64,000 nucleotides of DNA. Source: Acanthaster planci. Lineage: Eukaryota > Echinodermata > Asteroidea > Valvatida > Acanthasteridae. Below the pieces are notes generated by a model. It saw only the letters and a list, made by a program, of their open reading frames with translations. It was not told where the DNA came from and did no database searches. The translations under genes were made by a program, and so were the position numbers. The DNA lies in contig NW_019091406.1 of the NCBI RefSeq assembly GCF_001949145.1, forward strand, positions 1,797,515 through 1,861,514, in the 5' to 3' direction. Shown piece after piece: positions 16,623 through 26,805 of this stretch. Position 1 is the stretch's first letter. The number at the start of each line of letters is the position of its first letter.

Positions 16623-17164
16623 TCAGCGTTATCCCCGACATTACTTTGAGTTTGTAGAACAGTATGTCAAAGGGGGATCAAAAAGTAGCGGTGGGAAAGA
16701 AACTGGGGAAGGTCTACAAGTACTTCTCCGAGGCGTACGTTCACGATTTCAAGAGTGATTATTTTTAAAAGGATTGTTTTCCTACCTGCAGGTTGCGTGC
16801 AACGTTAACGTTGTCTTTAGGTATTTGTGTGTGGGACCATGTAATGCGTTCAGGGGCAACCAGGAGCCTGCATATTTTTCGCCATATTAACATCTCCCAT
16901 TTAGGCCCAGTTATTATACCATATGGAAAGAGTCCCATATAAGAAGTTCACTTGCCAGTTGCCACCATGTGTACAAACCCCATGACTCAGTATGAGACAT
17001 TGGGTCATGAGACATGGTCTGAAAAATGTCTTCATTGGAAATTTCTTGAAGGCCCCATCTCTTAGTGTCCCTCGTCCCGTCTGATCTTCAGTATCCATAG
17101 TTTGCAGCGTTTGGGGTCTGTTTCGTTCTGGTGGAGATTTTATTTTCTTTGCAGAGCACAGTAG

Positions 17165-17255
17165 GAAATGTGCAGTGCTTCGCGGCCATCTTGAAAGTGT
17201 ACCGCCCATAGCCGCCTTGCTTTGGCTTACGAAATGTGACGTCAGCATAAATATT
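17165..17255 (-). repeat. Promoter-like segment, inverted duplicate copy 2
   Basis: Read on the minus strand it gives TTATGCTGACGTCACATTTC, GGCTATGGGCGGTAC and CAAGATGGCCGC, matching 16525-16622. An open frame downstream on the minus strand (to 16901) starts MDTEDQTGRGTLRDG but has no splice or family support. Confidence 0.5.
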
Positions 17256-17403
17256 AAGAAAGGCGTATGGATAACCAAAAGTAGCCCTCTTGCGAGAAAA
17301 ACTCAATTAGTTCACAAGTGCATCAGGTAAAATGTAATGTAAGTTTACATGCAATCCCCACATATCGCTAAAAATCAAAGACAAACACACGTACTTGGCT
17401 TCA

Positions 17404-17613
17404 TCTATCTTTTGAATGATTATATGGGCTGTTCTCAGTGCTATGCTGGGTCAACCCGCCGTGGTCCGGGAAGCAAGCTTCGCCAAGACCCGGCTGCAAA
17501 ACGTCAGGTAAACAACATCGCAGCTGCACTATGGGCAGACTGCCGTCAGGTGTTACGCTGACGAGAACAGATACATTCACATGATCTTGTGGCGACGAAG
17601 GCCGAGAAGCGAT
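17404..17613 (-). pseudogene. Decayed U2-like snRNA copy (U2L-1) with 3' box
   Basis: The 5' end at 17613 reads ATCGCTTCTCGGCCTTCG, like U2 snRNA, and continues through the GTATCTGTTCTCGTCAGCGT block. The RNA-like part runs to about 17421 and a 3' box (CAAAAGATAGA) follows at 17414-17404. Compared with the other two copies, stem-loop I and the U6-pairing segment are altered (GCCACAAGATC in place of GCTAAGATC), the Sm-like site reads GACGTTTTGC, and stem-loop IV has lost about eight bases so its inner helix cannot form. No PSE-like block is seen at -55, and the nearest TATAAG is at about -38. It is best read as a degenerating relative of the two intact units. Confidence 0.7.
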
Positions 17614-18356
17614 AGTCCATAACTTATAATGCCTGTGATGACGTGCTTATACAAGCTGATGAAATGCGACAGAAACTCCGTGTGGAATGTTTCCCGCCTG
17701 ACTTCAGATGTAGGTGTGTCATAAACATGTACATGTACGTATACACGTAGGTATAATATGCTCAGCAGCAAGCCTTACCCGTTATTAAAATTATTCCTCC
17801 ATCTTATTTTTCAATGCACTTGCTCTCTCACCAGGCCGATTTACTACAACTAAAATTTCAAAACTGATTAACTCCCCGTGTGAAGTCCTAGATATAGTGT
17901 ATGTTAAAGAGCATGATGCAATTTATGAATGTTTCCCAGCCTTAGAAAAACAGATTGTTACACGATGAAGACCGTACAGCCTGTAAGAAGGGTTCAAACT
18001 TATAGCCCCCACGTCACCCTCCAAAAAAACCCACAATTCAGCAGTATTGAGCAGTTTGATAGCTCCATGCTTGAAGTTTCATATTTGAGTGGTGGTAATG
18101 CGTGAACTGGAGACGTTACAATTTTTCTAGTTATTCAGGATTCAGTTAATCACAGTTATGCACATTATTATTATTCAGCTCACGTTGTTCGTACCCTTTG
18201 TGTACAGAAAGTTAGTTTTGATGAATGTGTTAACACATTTGACAATTTTATTTCCGTCTGGGCACGTTAACAACACATTCGACCGGTTTAACAGTAATGT
18301 GGAAAGGAAATCCTCCCAAAATAGCGGGTAAGCTGGACTTCTCATGTTTAGCTGTG

Positions 18357-18367
18357 TCTATCTTTGG
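18357..18367 (-). terminator. snRNA-type 3' box of U2L-2
   Basis: On the minus strand, CCAAAGATAGA starts about 9 bases past the inferred RNA 3' end. AAAGATAGA fits the AAARNNAGA part of animal snRNA 3' boxes, and the element is conserved in all three copies. Confidence 0.65.
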
Positions 18368-18375
18368 ACTGATTG

Positions 18376-18567
18376 TATGGGCTGTTCCCAGCTGCAGTGC
18401 TATGCTGGGTCAACCCGTGATCCGGGAAGCAAGCTTCGCCAGGACCCGGCTGCAAAAAGTCAGGTGAACAACATCGCAGCTGCGCTATGGGCAGACTGCC
18501 GTCAGATGTTACGCTGACGAGAACAGATACTTTCACATGATCTTAGCCACGAAGGCCGAGAAGCGAT
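18376..18567 (-). ncRNA. Divergent U2-like snRNA gene, apparently intact (U2L-2)
   Basis: The roughly 192-nt unit starts ATCGCTTCTCGGCCTTCG, and its first 65 positions align with U2 snRNA. All U2 landmarks can be drawn: stem-loop I, stem-loop IIa (CGTCAG/CTGACG), IIb, a CTTTTTG Sm-like site after ACCTGA, stem-loop III with GAAGC-TT-GCTTC, and stem-loop IV with CCCAGC/GCTGGG around an 11-nt loop, as in U2. GCTAAGATCA, which pairs with U6 in canonical U2, is kept, but the branch-recognition GTAGTA is replaced by AAAGTA with one extra base. It is almost identical to the copy at 19513-19705 while flanking DNA is unrelated. It differs from canonical U2 in most of its 3' half. Expression is not shown. 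Confidence 0.8.
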
Positions 18568-18589
18568 GCCAGTACAGGGCATCCGATGT

Positions 18590-18623
18590 CCTTTTTATAA
18601 AGTAAAACCATTCACAACGTTTT
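18590..18623 (-). promoter_or_regulatory. PSE-like block and TATA box of U2L-2
   Basis: On the minus strand AAACGTTGTGA spans -56 to -46 and TATAAAAAGG spans -32 to -23 from the RNA start at 18567. The same two blocks at the same distances precede the copy at 19513, although the sequence between them differs. This is the layout of a TATA-containing Pol II snRNA promoter. Confidence 0.65.
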
Positions 18624-19457
18624 ACAAACGTCGCAAACGTAGGCTAAACGTGTTAAAACTTACTCATGGGTGACGGGGGCAGAGGACGACTTCCGCATGA
18701 GCCGACGCAATGTGCATGGATGGACATCCGTTTCCCGTTCGTGTTATTATGCGTGCTAGCTGTACCGTCACGCGTGACTCATGATGCACGCACCGGAAAG
18801 TGTTTTGCGACTTGCCTACGTTCGCGTAGGCCTACACTAGAAAATAAGAAGTCAAAAATGTCAACATTTACATCAAAATTAGAGCAACGTAAAAGAAACA
18901 ATTTTCTGTCTTATAATTATGATATCGGAACGGAAATTTTTGTTTCCCAAATCCCGATAGAAAAGAAGCCGTAATATCCCGAATCGCTACCGCAATCGAA
19001 GAATGAGGGACTTGAGGGAAAAGGGGGGGGGGCTTAGGGAGGACTTAAAGTCATGGTGAACTAATTTTGATCATACGAAATACTTGTTATGGGCAATAAC
19101 TTCTTGATCGCAGCTATCTGTTTTCATAGGCTGAGGCTACAAAGCCGAGCGATATATCATAGATGCGACCAGTAGCGTACATTCTATTGTACGCTTTTTG
19201 AGGTCGGCAGTATGACAGAGGTCAAGGAATTTCTCTTGCGTTGCATCAGCTTGTACGGCGTGCGTCATCACTGCATTGTACATTATTTTACACGAATAAA
19301 AGAATGTCTAGTCAGCCTTGAATGATTCACGCGCATGCACATGTGCATTCTTGATTTTGTCCACGTGTGCGTGATGACAGTGGACAATGCAATGACGTAC
19401 GTAAAACGTGTCAATCGTCAACGCAACGTTTCAAATGGTACATGTATTGCGTTATCG

Positions 19458-19491
19458 AAACGTTTGGGTCCCACCAGTTTCTATAAAAGGG
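19458..19491 (+). promoter_or_regulatory. PSE-like block and TATA box of U2L-3
   Basis: AAACGTTTGGG at 19458-19468 (-55 to -45) and TATAAAAGGG at 19482-19491 (-31) precede the RNA start at 19513. Spacing matches the U2L-2 promoter within one base. Confidence 0.65.
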
Positions 19492-19512
19492 AAGGCAGAG
19501 GCATCTACGAGC

Positions 19513-19705
19513 ATCGCTTCTCGGCCTTCGTGGCTAAGATCATGTGAAAGTATCTGTTCTCGTCAGCGTAACATCTGACGGCAGTCTGCCCATAGCGCAG
19601 CTGCGATGTTGTTCACCTGACTTTTTGTTGCCAGGTCTTGGCGAAGCTTGCTTCCCGGACCACGGGTTGACCCAGCATAGCACTGCAGCTGGGAACAGCC
19701 CATAC
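19513..19705 (+). ncRNA. Divergent U2-like snRNA gene, apparently intact (U2L-3)
   Basis: The unit begins ATCGCTTCTCGGCCTTCG at 19513 and is about 193 nt long, close to the 187-191 nt of animal U2. Visible parts: stem-loop I with a UUCG-containing loop; U6-pairing GGCTAAGATCA (19532-19542); branch-recognition region AAAGTA (19547-19552) in place of GTAGTA; stem-loop IIa 19561-19580; a small IIb helix 19580-19590; Sm-like site ACTTTTTG (19620-19627); stem-loop III 19634-19661; stem-loop IV 19664-19701 with an 11-nt loop (ATAGCACTGCA) comparable to the U2B''/U1A loop. Differences from U2L-2 in stem III keep pairing (GGUCU/GGACC against GGUCC/GGAUC). Divergent to U2L-2, with 945 bp between the 5' ends. 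It may be a functional U2 variant or a recently silenced one. Confidence 0.8.
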
Positions 19706-19712
19706 AATCAAT

Positions 19713-19723
19713 CCAAAGATAGA
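19713..19723 (+). terminator. snRNA-type 3' box of U2L-3
   Basis: CCAAAGATAGA lies about 8 bases past the inferred RNA 3' end and is identical to the U2L-2 box. Confidence 0.65.
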
Positions 19724-19739
19724 ACCTAGCACCAATGAT

Positions 19740-20730
19740 TATATTCTGCAATTAGAGTTTCAGCACAAAGGAGTTCAGTGTATAAGGACAGCTAGAAATC
19801 AGTGGCTGTTTTGATTTAGCGTTGCACGTGTGGGGAATTTAAGCAACGCCAGTGATAATAGGGCAAACGCTAATTATCTTTGAGGGGGGATTCTGTTGCA
19901 AGAAAATTCGGAAATCTTGGTGACCATGGGGAAACAGAAATGGGAGCACGACATTTATGGAACATTTTGAAATCTATTTTCGCGGGATGCTACTGGTCGA
20001 TCATGTGAACGAACTTTATTGGAAAGGGCAGGGTCGGGCGTAAATTCATTTTCACGTTCAAATGATTACTCTGCCACCTTAACATTTCCTCTGGAAAACA
20101 TGAAGTCCACATTGAGATGAAAACCACCGCAACCACCATCTCCCAGCAGAACATTGTTTGTAAGTCCCATTTGAGTATTTTGTTTCAAGACTTATAGTAA
20201 GTTTGCGCATCAACACCAAAATCACCTTTATACATTTTGTTAAATAAGTCATTGTCTTGCACACTACCGCCTTCCCCTACCTTTTTTTCAATCCCAGTTA
20301 CACGATATCAATGGGAAAAAAAAGAAACTGGAGCACAAGACAGAGTCTGATTTCGGCTACTTTATTGTTACCACATCAAACAAAACGTTTCCATCACTAC
20401 AATATCTTCATTAAACTTCTGCCGTACAAAATGGTTAAAAGTTTAGTTAAAATCTTTTTGTTGAAAACATTTAAGGTACATGTAGCTTTCAACTACCAGA
20501 AAATGAAACGGCATTTTGTGTAATGCAAAAACAGAAATCAGTATCTACTCAGAGTTAATTGCTCAGTGTTACACGAAAGTACAAACAATAACAAGTAAAT
20601 ATAGTTTTTACCATAATGTGAAATTACTATAATAAACGTCACATAATTCTCATTCTTTTCGACCAACCAATGCTATTTACATGTACAAAGTATTCACAGA
20701 TTTTAACAATAGGGAAAATGACGTCATGAA
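19740..20730. other. Intergenic DNA, no gene seen
   Basis: No coding exon or RNA gene is supported. An AATAAA on the minus strand (complement at 20361-20366) could be a distal 3' end of the bZIP transcript. Confidence 0.3.
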
Positions 20731-20910
20731 ACGGGGATGAGATTGGCCAATGATAAAAAAAGTTGAAAACAGCCGAAAAAAGACATAAAGAAGCTGAACT
20801 GTGAAAATCTTCTTTTCTGAAAATTTTTTTTGTACACAGCCAGTGAGGAAAAAAAGCTGAAATCCAAATAAAGCTGAAATCAGCTGAAAAGCTGGGAAAT
20901 CTCAGCCCTG
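20731..20910. mobile_element. Diverged hAT-like element with AAGCTGAAAT interior
   Basis: The ends CGGGGATGAGATTGGCCA and AAATCTCAGCCCTG are inverted and resemble the CAGGGGTGTGAG ends at 38472. The interior repeats GCTGAAAT/GCTGAACT words and TTTTTTGTACACAG. It is the most decayed of three copies. Confidence 0.45.
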
Positions 20911-22232
20911 ATGAAATTCAATCATGCTTTGGATGAGTAATGGTTGTTTGAATGTTTTGTTAGTAAGCAGGTACTCAAACGTTGTTGGACACACTCCAAA
21001 GTATGTCATATGCATCAAGCCGATTTGAAAGTTTCAGAAATGAACTACCACCACAGGTGTGGCACTTTGTTGGTCTCTGCGCAGTTATGACCCCTTTCCA
21101 CAAAGTAGCAAACTGCATAATGATGTTGCAATAAGCTTGCCCTTACAGAGTCCTCCAACATCAGCACATACCCGTGAACGTGAATGCAGTTTGCCACTTT
21201 AGTGAAAAAACGGTTAAGACATGATGTCAAGTGACGGTTTGCACTGCCGACTTGCGTGGCCTTACTTAAAGAAGTTACCTTAAAATTCAATCAGCTAGGC
21301 TGAGGTGGTGCTTGCTTACCCTTGAATACATTTTTAACAGCAGCATCATAAGAGCTAATGTTTCTGTTAAGGCAGATAAGTTGATGTAGCCACATGTGCG
21401 AAGTATTTGAAAATAAAAATTCTCTACAATGATGCACTGGATTGGACGCTTTCTATAGTGTTGACTATGCAGTCAGCTAAGCTGAAATGCAGCGGAAGTA
21501 TTTACATCATATACAATGTAAGCATCTAAATATACATGTAAATTGTATTCATTCTGAACTTTATCCATCTACCCGAATGTTCCCAATAACAAAAGGTTGG
21601 ACAAATGCAAGAATAACATGGTCCTGAGTATGTTTACTGAAAACGAAAAAAAGAAAAAGAAAAACCACCCAACACATTACGGTTGTCCCTATTCCATCAC
21701 TACTTTCACCAAACCCTCAATATTTGTTTAACCTAGCTAAGAATGCACAATCCTACAGATTCACACTAACATCTCATTCCATTCCTTGCATCCATTTTAA
21801 CAAAGCATTCCCATCAACGCCAAGATAATGTGGCACTCATGCATGTTGTCATTAACAAATAACCTGACATTGTCTGCATGACTATACTTTCAACCCCAAA
21901 ATCTAACTTTGGAATAAAATGCTAGCTACCATTCTATTTTCTTTTCACAAAAACCATTTTTACAACGTGAAACATTTCCATGTACAAAGTAACTGTATTC
22001 GCAATTGATGCAATCTGATTTGTATTGGTAAACTGGGCTTAATCACAACCTTTCTGAGAAACAGGGCTTATCATCAGAACTCGTCTTAAATCTCCAAATC
22101 TTTACAGGCTACCTGAGGTTGATTATCATATAACCAACCAAGGACTGCAGATCGCTTAGCAAACATGTGTAAACCAGTTATAACTCTAAGGTTGGGATGT
22201 AAAAACCAACTTAGTGAAACCGTAAAATCAGA
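20911..22232 (-). other. Probable 3' UTR of the bZIP gene
   Basis: AT-rich, with no coding exon on either strand. It follows directly on the bZIP stop codon. Confidence 0.4.
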
Positions 22233-24493
22233 TTACTTCTGAGACAGGGCAACCACTAAGCACTTACGTGCCTCTTCAGCTATCACGGTCAGCTCGTCAA
22301 TGCGGACCCTCAAGCGTTCATTCTCCGATTCAAGCTCCTGCGCCTTGATGGCCATTTCGGACTCGCGCTGCCTTCGGGTGGCGCGAGACCGCTGCGACGC
22401 AATGTTGTTCTTGTCACGGCGCTGACGATACTTCTCCGCGGCTGACAAAGCACTGGCTTTGGCGCGGGAGGTGCGGGCCTTCTTAGTGGGTGGGGCCCCC
22501 TCCTCTTCATCGCTGCTAGGGGCAGGGCGACGGAGGATGCACTCCTCTTCCTTGATTGCTGTCTCAGGGCCAACAGTTGTTGGCGGGATGGTCAGAGTTG
22601 TTGCAGGCGGTTCTGCATCGGTCATTAAAGGGTCGTTGCTTCCGGCAATGGAAGTGGCTACGTCACTGAGATCAGATGGACCAGTCTCCTCCTGAAATGT
22701 GAGAAGATTAAAAATGAGAACAAATGTACATGTAAATGTACAAGAAAATTAATGTGCTCCACACTATGAGATTCTAAAAAGTGTACCATTGTCTTTGTAT
22801 TTCCAGTGAATTCCCATAATTCTACGGATATTCGATTCAGGATAGCGACTGCCATTTTCCCCATGGGATGTTCTATAAACCAAACTCATTGCAGGATACG
22901 GTTCAAATCTAACAGTCACTCTAGACAATGGATGCAGATATTCAACTCCACATTGCGCTACACAAAATGAGCATCACTCTGTTTATAAACAAAGCTACAC
23001 ATGGATTGTATAGCTGAACTCTGAGGAAGTTGCAAAGTGTTGGGCAATATATGAAAGGCCTTGTTATTTCTGCAAGCCCAGCTATAGCCTGGGCATGTGC
23101 AAACAAGTCCAAGCCCTGCAAAGAGCTCCCTGCACACTGATGATGCAGCAATTGCAACTGGTTGTGCAATACCATCCAAGTCATGAATATTAATCACTTC
23201 CATGTACCTTTGACCCTACCTGCAGTGGAATCATTGTCAAGGACTTTCAAAAGCATTATAACGTATCCAACTGGTCGACCAAACAGTGAATTCACATAGG
23301 TACAATAGTATTCCATTGCTTGAGATTGCATCAGTTTGTGAAGTCATGAATAATTCATTAACATACACATTCGCATACTTAATGTACAGTAAGCATGACA
23401 GTGGTCTGACGACCGAGAGCAACTGATGTTTGTTTTGTCAGCCCAATCTCAGAGAAATCCAAGGACATGTTGAACTGAGACCCCTCCCCTTTATAAGAGA
23501 CAGCAATCTTTTTGAAGTTTGGCTATTTGAACAAATTCATATATATAGTTGAACATTTAATGCTGACAATTTTGTTTCTTGAGATTTTTATCTAATTTTT
23601 CACAGTATGCAGATGTCCTAATTTGTTATTATAAAAAGTAGGAATTGTTTTGGGCAACGGAACGCAACTTTTCTTTCACATTTCATTTCCCTTACTTAAT
23701 CGCAAACAACAGATTACTGCCATTATGGTTTATATTCTACATGACAACAACCTATGCTTGGGCATTTTCAAAATTTTCAGAAGAAAAACAAATTATCAGA
23801 ATGTTTTTATTAACATCTCACCGCAAACTGCTCGAGGAACCCAGTCAGATCCGTAAATGTATTGAAGAAATGATCCACAGAGGCATCGCTCTCGGCTGGG
23901 CTGATCTCCCCGCCATCGTCGCTGGCCGAGGCTGAAGCGACTGACGGGATGACCTCCCTGGGCTTCAGCGGCCCATCCCCTTCCCCTTGGGGATACAGTG
24001 GGAAGTCTTGAAGAACCGGCAGGTCCTCCTCCAAGACCCCCATCAGATCAGGGAAGAGCATCAGGTCTGTGAATTCCTCCACATTGACGGTAGGAGGCTG
24101 GTCCGACTCTGTCTCTGTGACATGGCCTGCTAGCGCATTGCCGAAAGACAGGTCGGGATCACCTGAGCGTTTGTGGGAACAACGAAGGGGATATCAGTTT
24201 GGATCTTTCCGGGGCTTGATCTTCAGGTGAAATAACATAACTCTGCCTTTATCACCACCCCTCCCACACTACAAAAAAAAAAGTAATAATTCTTCTTCCC
24301 AAGTATTTTCTGAAATCAACTCACCATGGTTAAAAAGGCTGCTCATTGGCCGGGATGCCTGTTGAGCAGTGCCGGGGGCCAAGAACCCAAGGAACGTGCT
24401 GTTGTTCTTCAGGCGCTCTGTCGGAACAACTTCGATAGGGCGGTCTCCCGGCCCCCGGCTCACTACTGTCTCCCCTAATCCTCCGCAAGCCAT
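22233..24493 (-). CDS. bZIP transcription factor with acidic N-terminal region, three exons
   Basis: Exons 24493-24325, 24162-23822 and 22691-22233 join in frame (phases 1 and 0) into 322 residues. Exon 2 is acidic and hydrophobic (FTDLMLFPDLMGVLEEDLPV), as expected of an activation domain. Exon 3 carries an IKEE sumoylation-type motif (about 216-219), a KKARTSRAKA basic patch and a C-terminal bZIP: basic region 257-280 with the NxxAxxxSR signature (NNIASQRSR), then a zipper with M283, L290, L297, L304 and A311. The serine in NxxAxxxSR is typical of C/EBP and PAR bZIPs rather than CREB/AP-1, but I cannot name the subfamily. The ATG chosen lies in a CAAGATGGC context with A at -3. The frame stays open upstream to 24577, so the protein may begin in a more distant exon (see 27452-27527). 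It should act in the nucleus as a dimer on DNA. Confidence 0.88.
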
Positions 24494-24989
24494 CTTGGCC
24501 GCTGGTTTGTGATTTGACGATCTTGGAAAGGCCCATGCTGCTTCAAAAGAATCGCAAATGGTCTCGGGAGAATCCACGGTAGAAAGGGTCTAGCCCCTTG
24601 TTGTCAACCACTGAGGGTGTTTGTGCACCCTGGGGGGAACATACAACCATGACAATAGAATCTATAAACTTCGGAGATGACAATTCCAAGGCCAAAAATG
24701 CCCAAAAATCTAATTGCAATAGCTACCTGTTCCACATAAAAAAATTTAAAATTTAAACAGGCCAAGAAAAAACTATTGCATGCGATACTTATTTGTGGGT
24801 TCAAAGACATCGTCTACTTTCTAGCATCGTCTAGCTAGCATGGCTAATGTGTACATGTATACTTTTGGTAGTATACTTTTGGTCAAGTTCTTTGAGCAAA
24901 AAAAGTGCGGAATTACATACAATACTACTGACAGTACTGTCACCAGCACTGTATGTAGCCAAGCCCAAAGTTTGAAACAAATCTAGACT

Positions 24990-25420
24990 GAATTGTCACT
25001 GACACTGTTTTAACAAATGGAGGTACCTTAAACGCTTTCCTGCTACGCTTGTACCGTCTCTTCGGACGGTAAAATCGCCGTTCTCGTCGGAGGATTGGCT
25101 TTCCAGCCGGCCCTTTTCTCGGAGTACCTTTCACCAACAGATCTCGAATTCGTATGAAAAATCTTGGACGGGATTGCAATATATTGCGACATCGACAAAC
25201 CTTCGTGCGCATGTGCATTGCCATGATGGCAAAATAGACATTAGGTCATTATTTTTGTACCAATCAACGCTATCTGTTACTTTTTTGGGAAGGAAAACGT
25301 CATCGACAGCCAATGATAGAGCTTCAATCTGTACAGCCCGCGTAATGGTAGCGGCCTGTGTTGTCAGTCTTGTCCCTACGTGTTTACGCCCACCGCGCGC
25401 CGGCACACGCAACCTTCGTG
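24990..25420 (-). promoter_or_regulatory. CpG-rich segment upstream of the bZIP gene, possible promoter or non-coding exon
   Basis: GC content and CpG rise here relative to the flanks. On the minus strand AAAGCGTTTAAG followed by GTACCT could be the donor of a 5' UTR exon. This is weak and purely compositional. Confidence 0.25.
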
Positions 25421-25549
25421 AATGCAGCGGCTGTCACGTCATGCGGGCCTATTGTGGTTTACCTCGCTACCACTGCGCAAACATTAATATTATTGTTGTC
25501 CGCTGAAGTTATTTATAGATCATTGGCACTCCTTCATCAACAGTAACTT

Positions 25550-26147
25550 TATTCAGCCACTTCAGCATTTTTTTGATATAATCAAGATTCGTGGCCATTT
25601 TTATTGATAACTTTTCAGAATGTAGGTTGTTCGCTTAATTTTACGATAAACCTGTTTTTTTTGTCTGTATAAACATCAAGACAGGAAAATGTTCGTGTTA
25701 ATTTTTTTTCGCACATTGAGGGTATGATCCTATGGCCTTCGGTGTATAGGGGCCAATTCCTCAATCAGGCGGAATTTAAACAAATAATAATTTATATGAC
25801 GGGGCTTTCTTAAGGAATTTTCCAGCCCTCTCGCCCAGTGCATGCATAATGGGGCATGGGTATTTACAGCTCCATGCTATGCTACGAAAGTTGTCATATC
25901 ATATGCATTCGCGTTGCAAATGATCTGGAACTAAGCGGTGTGGCCACGATGTGGCAGCCCATCAGCATGACGATACTCAGTCGATTCCAGTGCGGTAGCT
26001 AACGGGTGTTTTTACAATAATCAGGATCGATGGTTGAACGCTTTCTGTAAATATTTCATTCAGACCTCGGCCTCTGACTTGTACCTGTGAGCTATATGGC
26101 AACTTAAGTCCGAGACTGTGACTAAGGAGCAAGGCTGGAGACCTATC
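25550..26147. other. Intergenic or intronic DNA, nothing recognised
   Basis: No exon, RNA gene or repeat with clear ends was seen. Confidence 0.3.
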
Positions 26148-26218
26148 ATGGTCAGACCATAGAGCTACCTAGTATGGTCAGACCATGGGAAGGGAAGTTT
26201 CCTCCATGGTCAGACCAT
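26148..26218. repeat. Three copies of the palindrome ATGGTCAGACCAT
   Basis: Exact 13-bp copies start at 26148, 26174 and 26206. The word is its own reverse complement apart from the central base. Confidence 0.8.
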
Positions 26219-26298
26219 GGTCGTCGGGCTGTAGACTGGGCTGGACTTTGATTACAAATACTGTTATTTAGAGAAATAGAGGTGATTTAAAATGACGG

Positions 26299-26360
26299 AA
26301 CTAAAAATTGAAAAGAAATTTGTTACAGCGGTCATAATTTTGATATTCCAGTGAAACATA
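26299..26360. repeat. Dispersed repeat with TTGATATTCCAGTG core (copy 3 of 3)
   Basis: AAAATTGAAAAGAAATTTGT followed by GTCATAATTTTGATATTCCA then GTGAAAC parallels 8826 and 15752. A CpG-rich tail (about 26410-26540) follows. Confidence 0.4.
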
Positions 26361-26727
26361 AAAGAGAAACTTGCTTCTGAGCATTACCTCTCATGCAACT
26401 TGAAAAAGGCCTGACCGTACTCCGCGGCGCGGCTCGCTCATGCATCGCACGCGCGCGTGGCCCGGCAGTTGGGTCGGACGTAGGCTTATTACGCATGCGA
26501 CTTGACCCCAAATTATGCCGGCCATTTTGAACGGAATCTATCGTACACGAAATCGAAATCGATGATTCGCAACTAAAACTAGCTAGCGCTAGGTGGATTT
26601 GCATGTAAACGTACAGCAGAGAACAGACCGCAGCCCGACTGGGTCACACGTGGTGTAATTTTTGGGAGGAGACATTTTTGAGCCGGGCAATATGAGCCTT
26701 TCTCTGAGGTAACATAGGAGTAAACTA

Positions 26728-26801
26728 GCCTTGCCCTAGTGTGGCACGGATCACTCCCGATTTATAAATCGGGAGTGATCCGTGCCACACTGGTGGGGCT
26801 A
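26728..26801. repeat. Hairpin with CTAGTGTGGCACGGATCACT arms (copy 2)
   Basis: It is almost perfectly palindromic around ATTTATAAAT: CTAGTGTGGCACGGATCACT on the left and its complement on the right, ending TGGTGGGGCTA. The outer arm is shared with 9453-9527. Confidence 0.7.
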
Positions 26802-26805
26802 AAAC

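Noticed and set aside
16668-16773. Short + strand frame MSKGDQKVAVGKKLGKVYKY ending at 16767-16769
   Set aside because: Reads like protein for about 30 residues, but no acceptor, good donor or family match could be found, so it was not called a gene.
16901-17278. 125-residue minus-strand open frame next to the inverted promoter-like segment
   Set aside because: No recognisable domain, low-quality codon pattern, and overlaps a duplicated non-coding block.
17349-17561. Open frames across the three U2-like units (also 18348-18536 and 19544-19751)
   Set aside because: They are shadows of the structured RNA; the peptide similarity between them follows from RNA similarity.
18666-18974. 102-residue + frame starting MGDGGRGRLPHEP upstream of U2L-2
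   Set aside because: No splice sites or family; lies in unique CpG-rich DNA next to an snRNA promoter.
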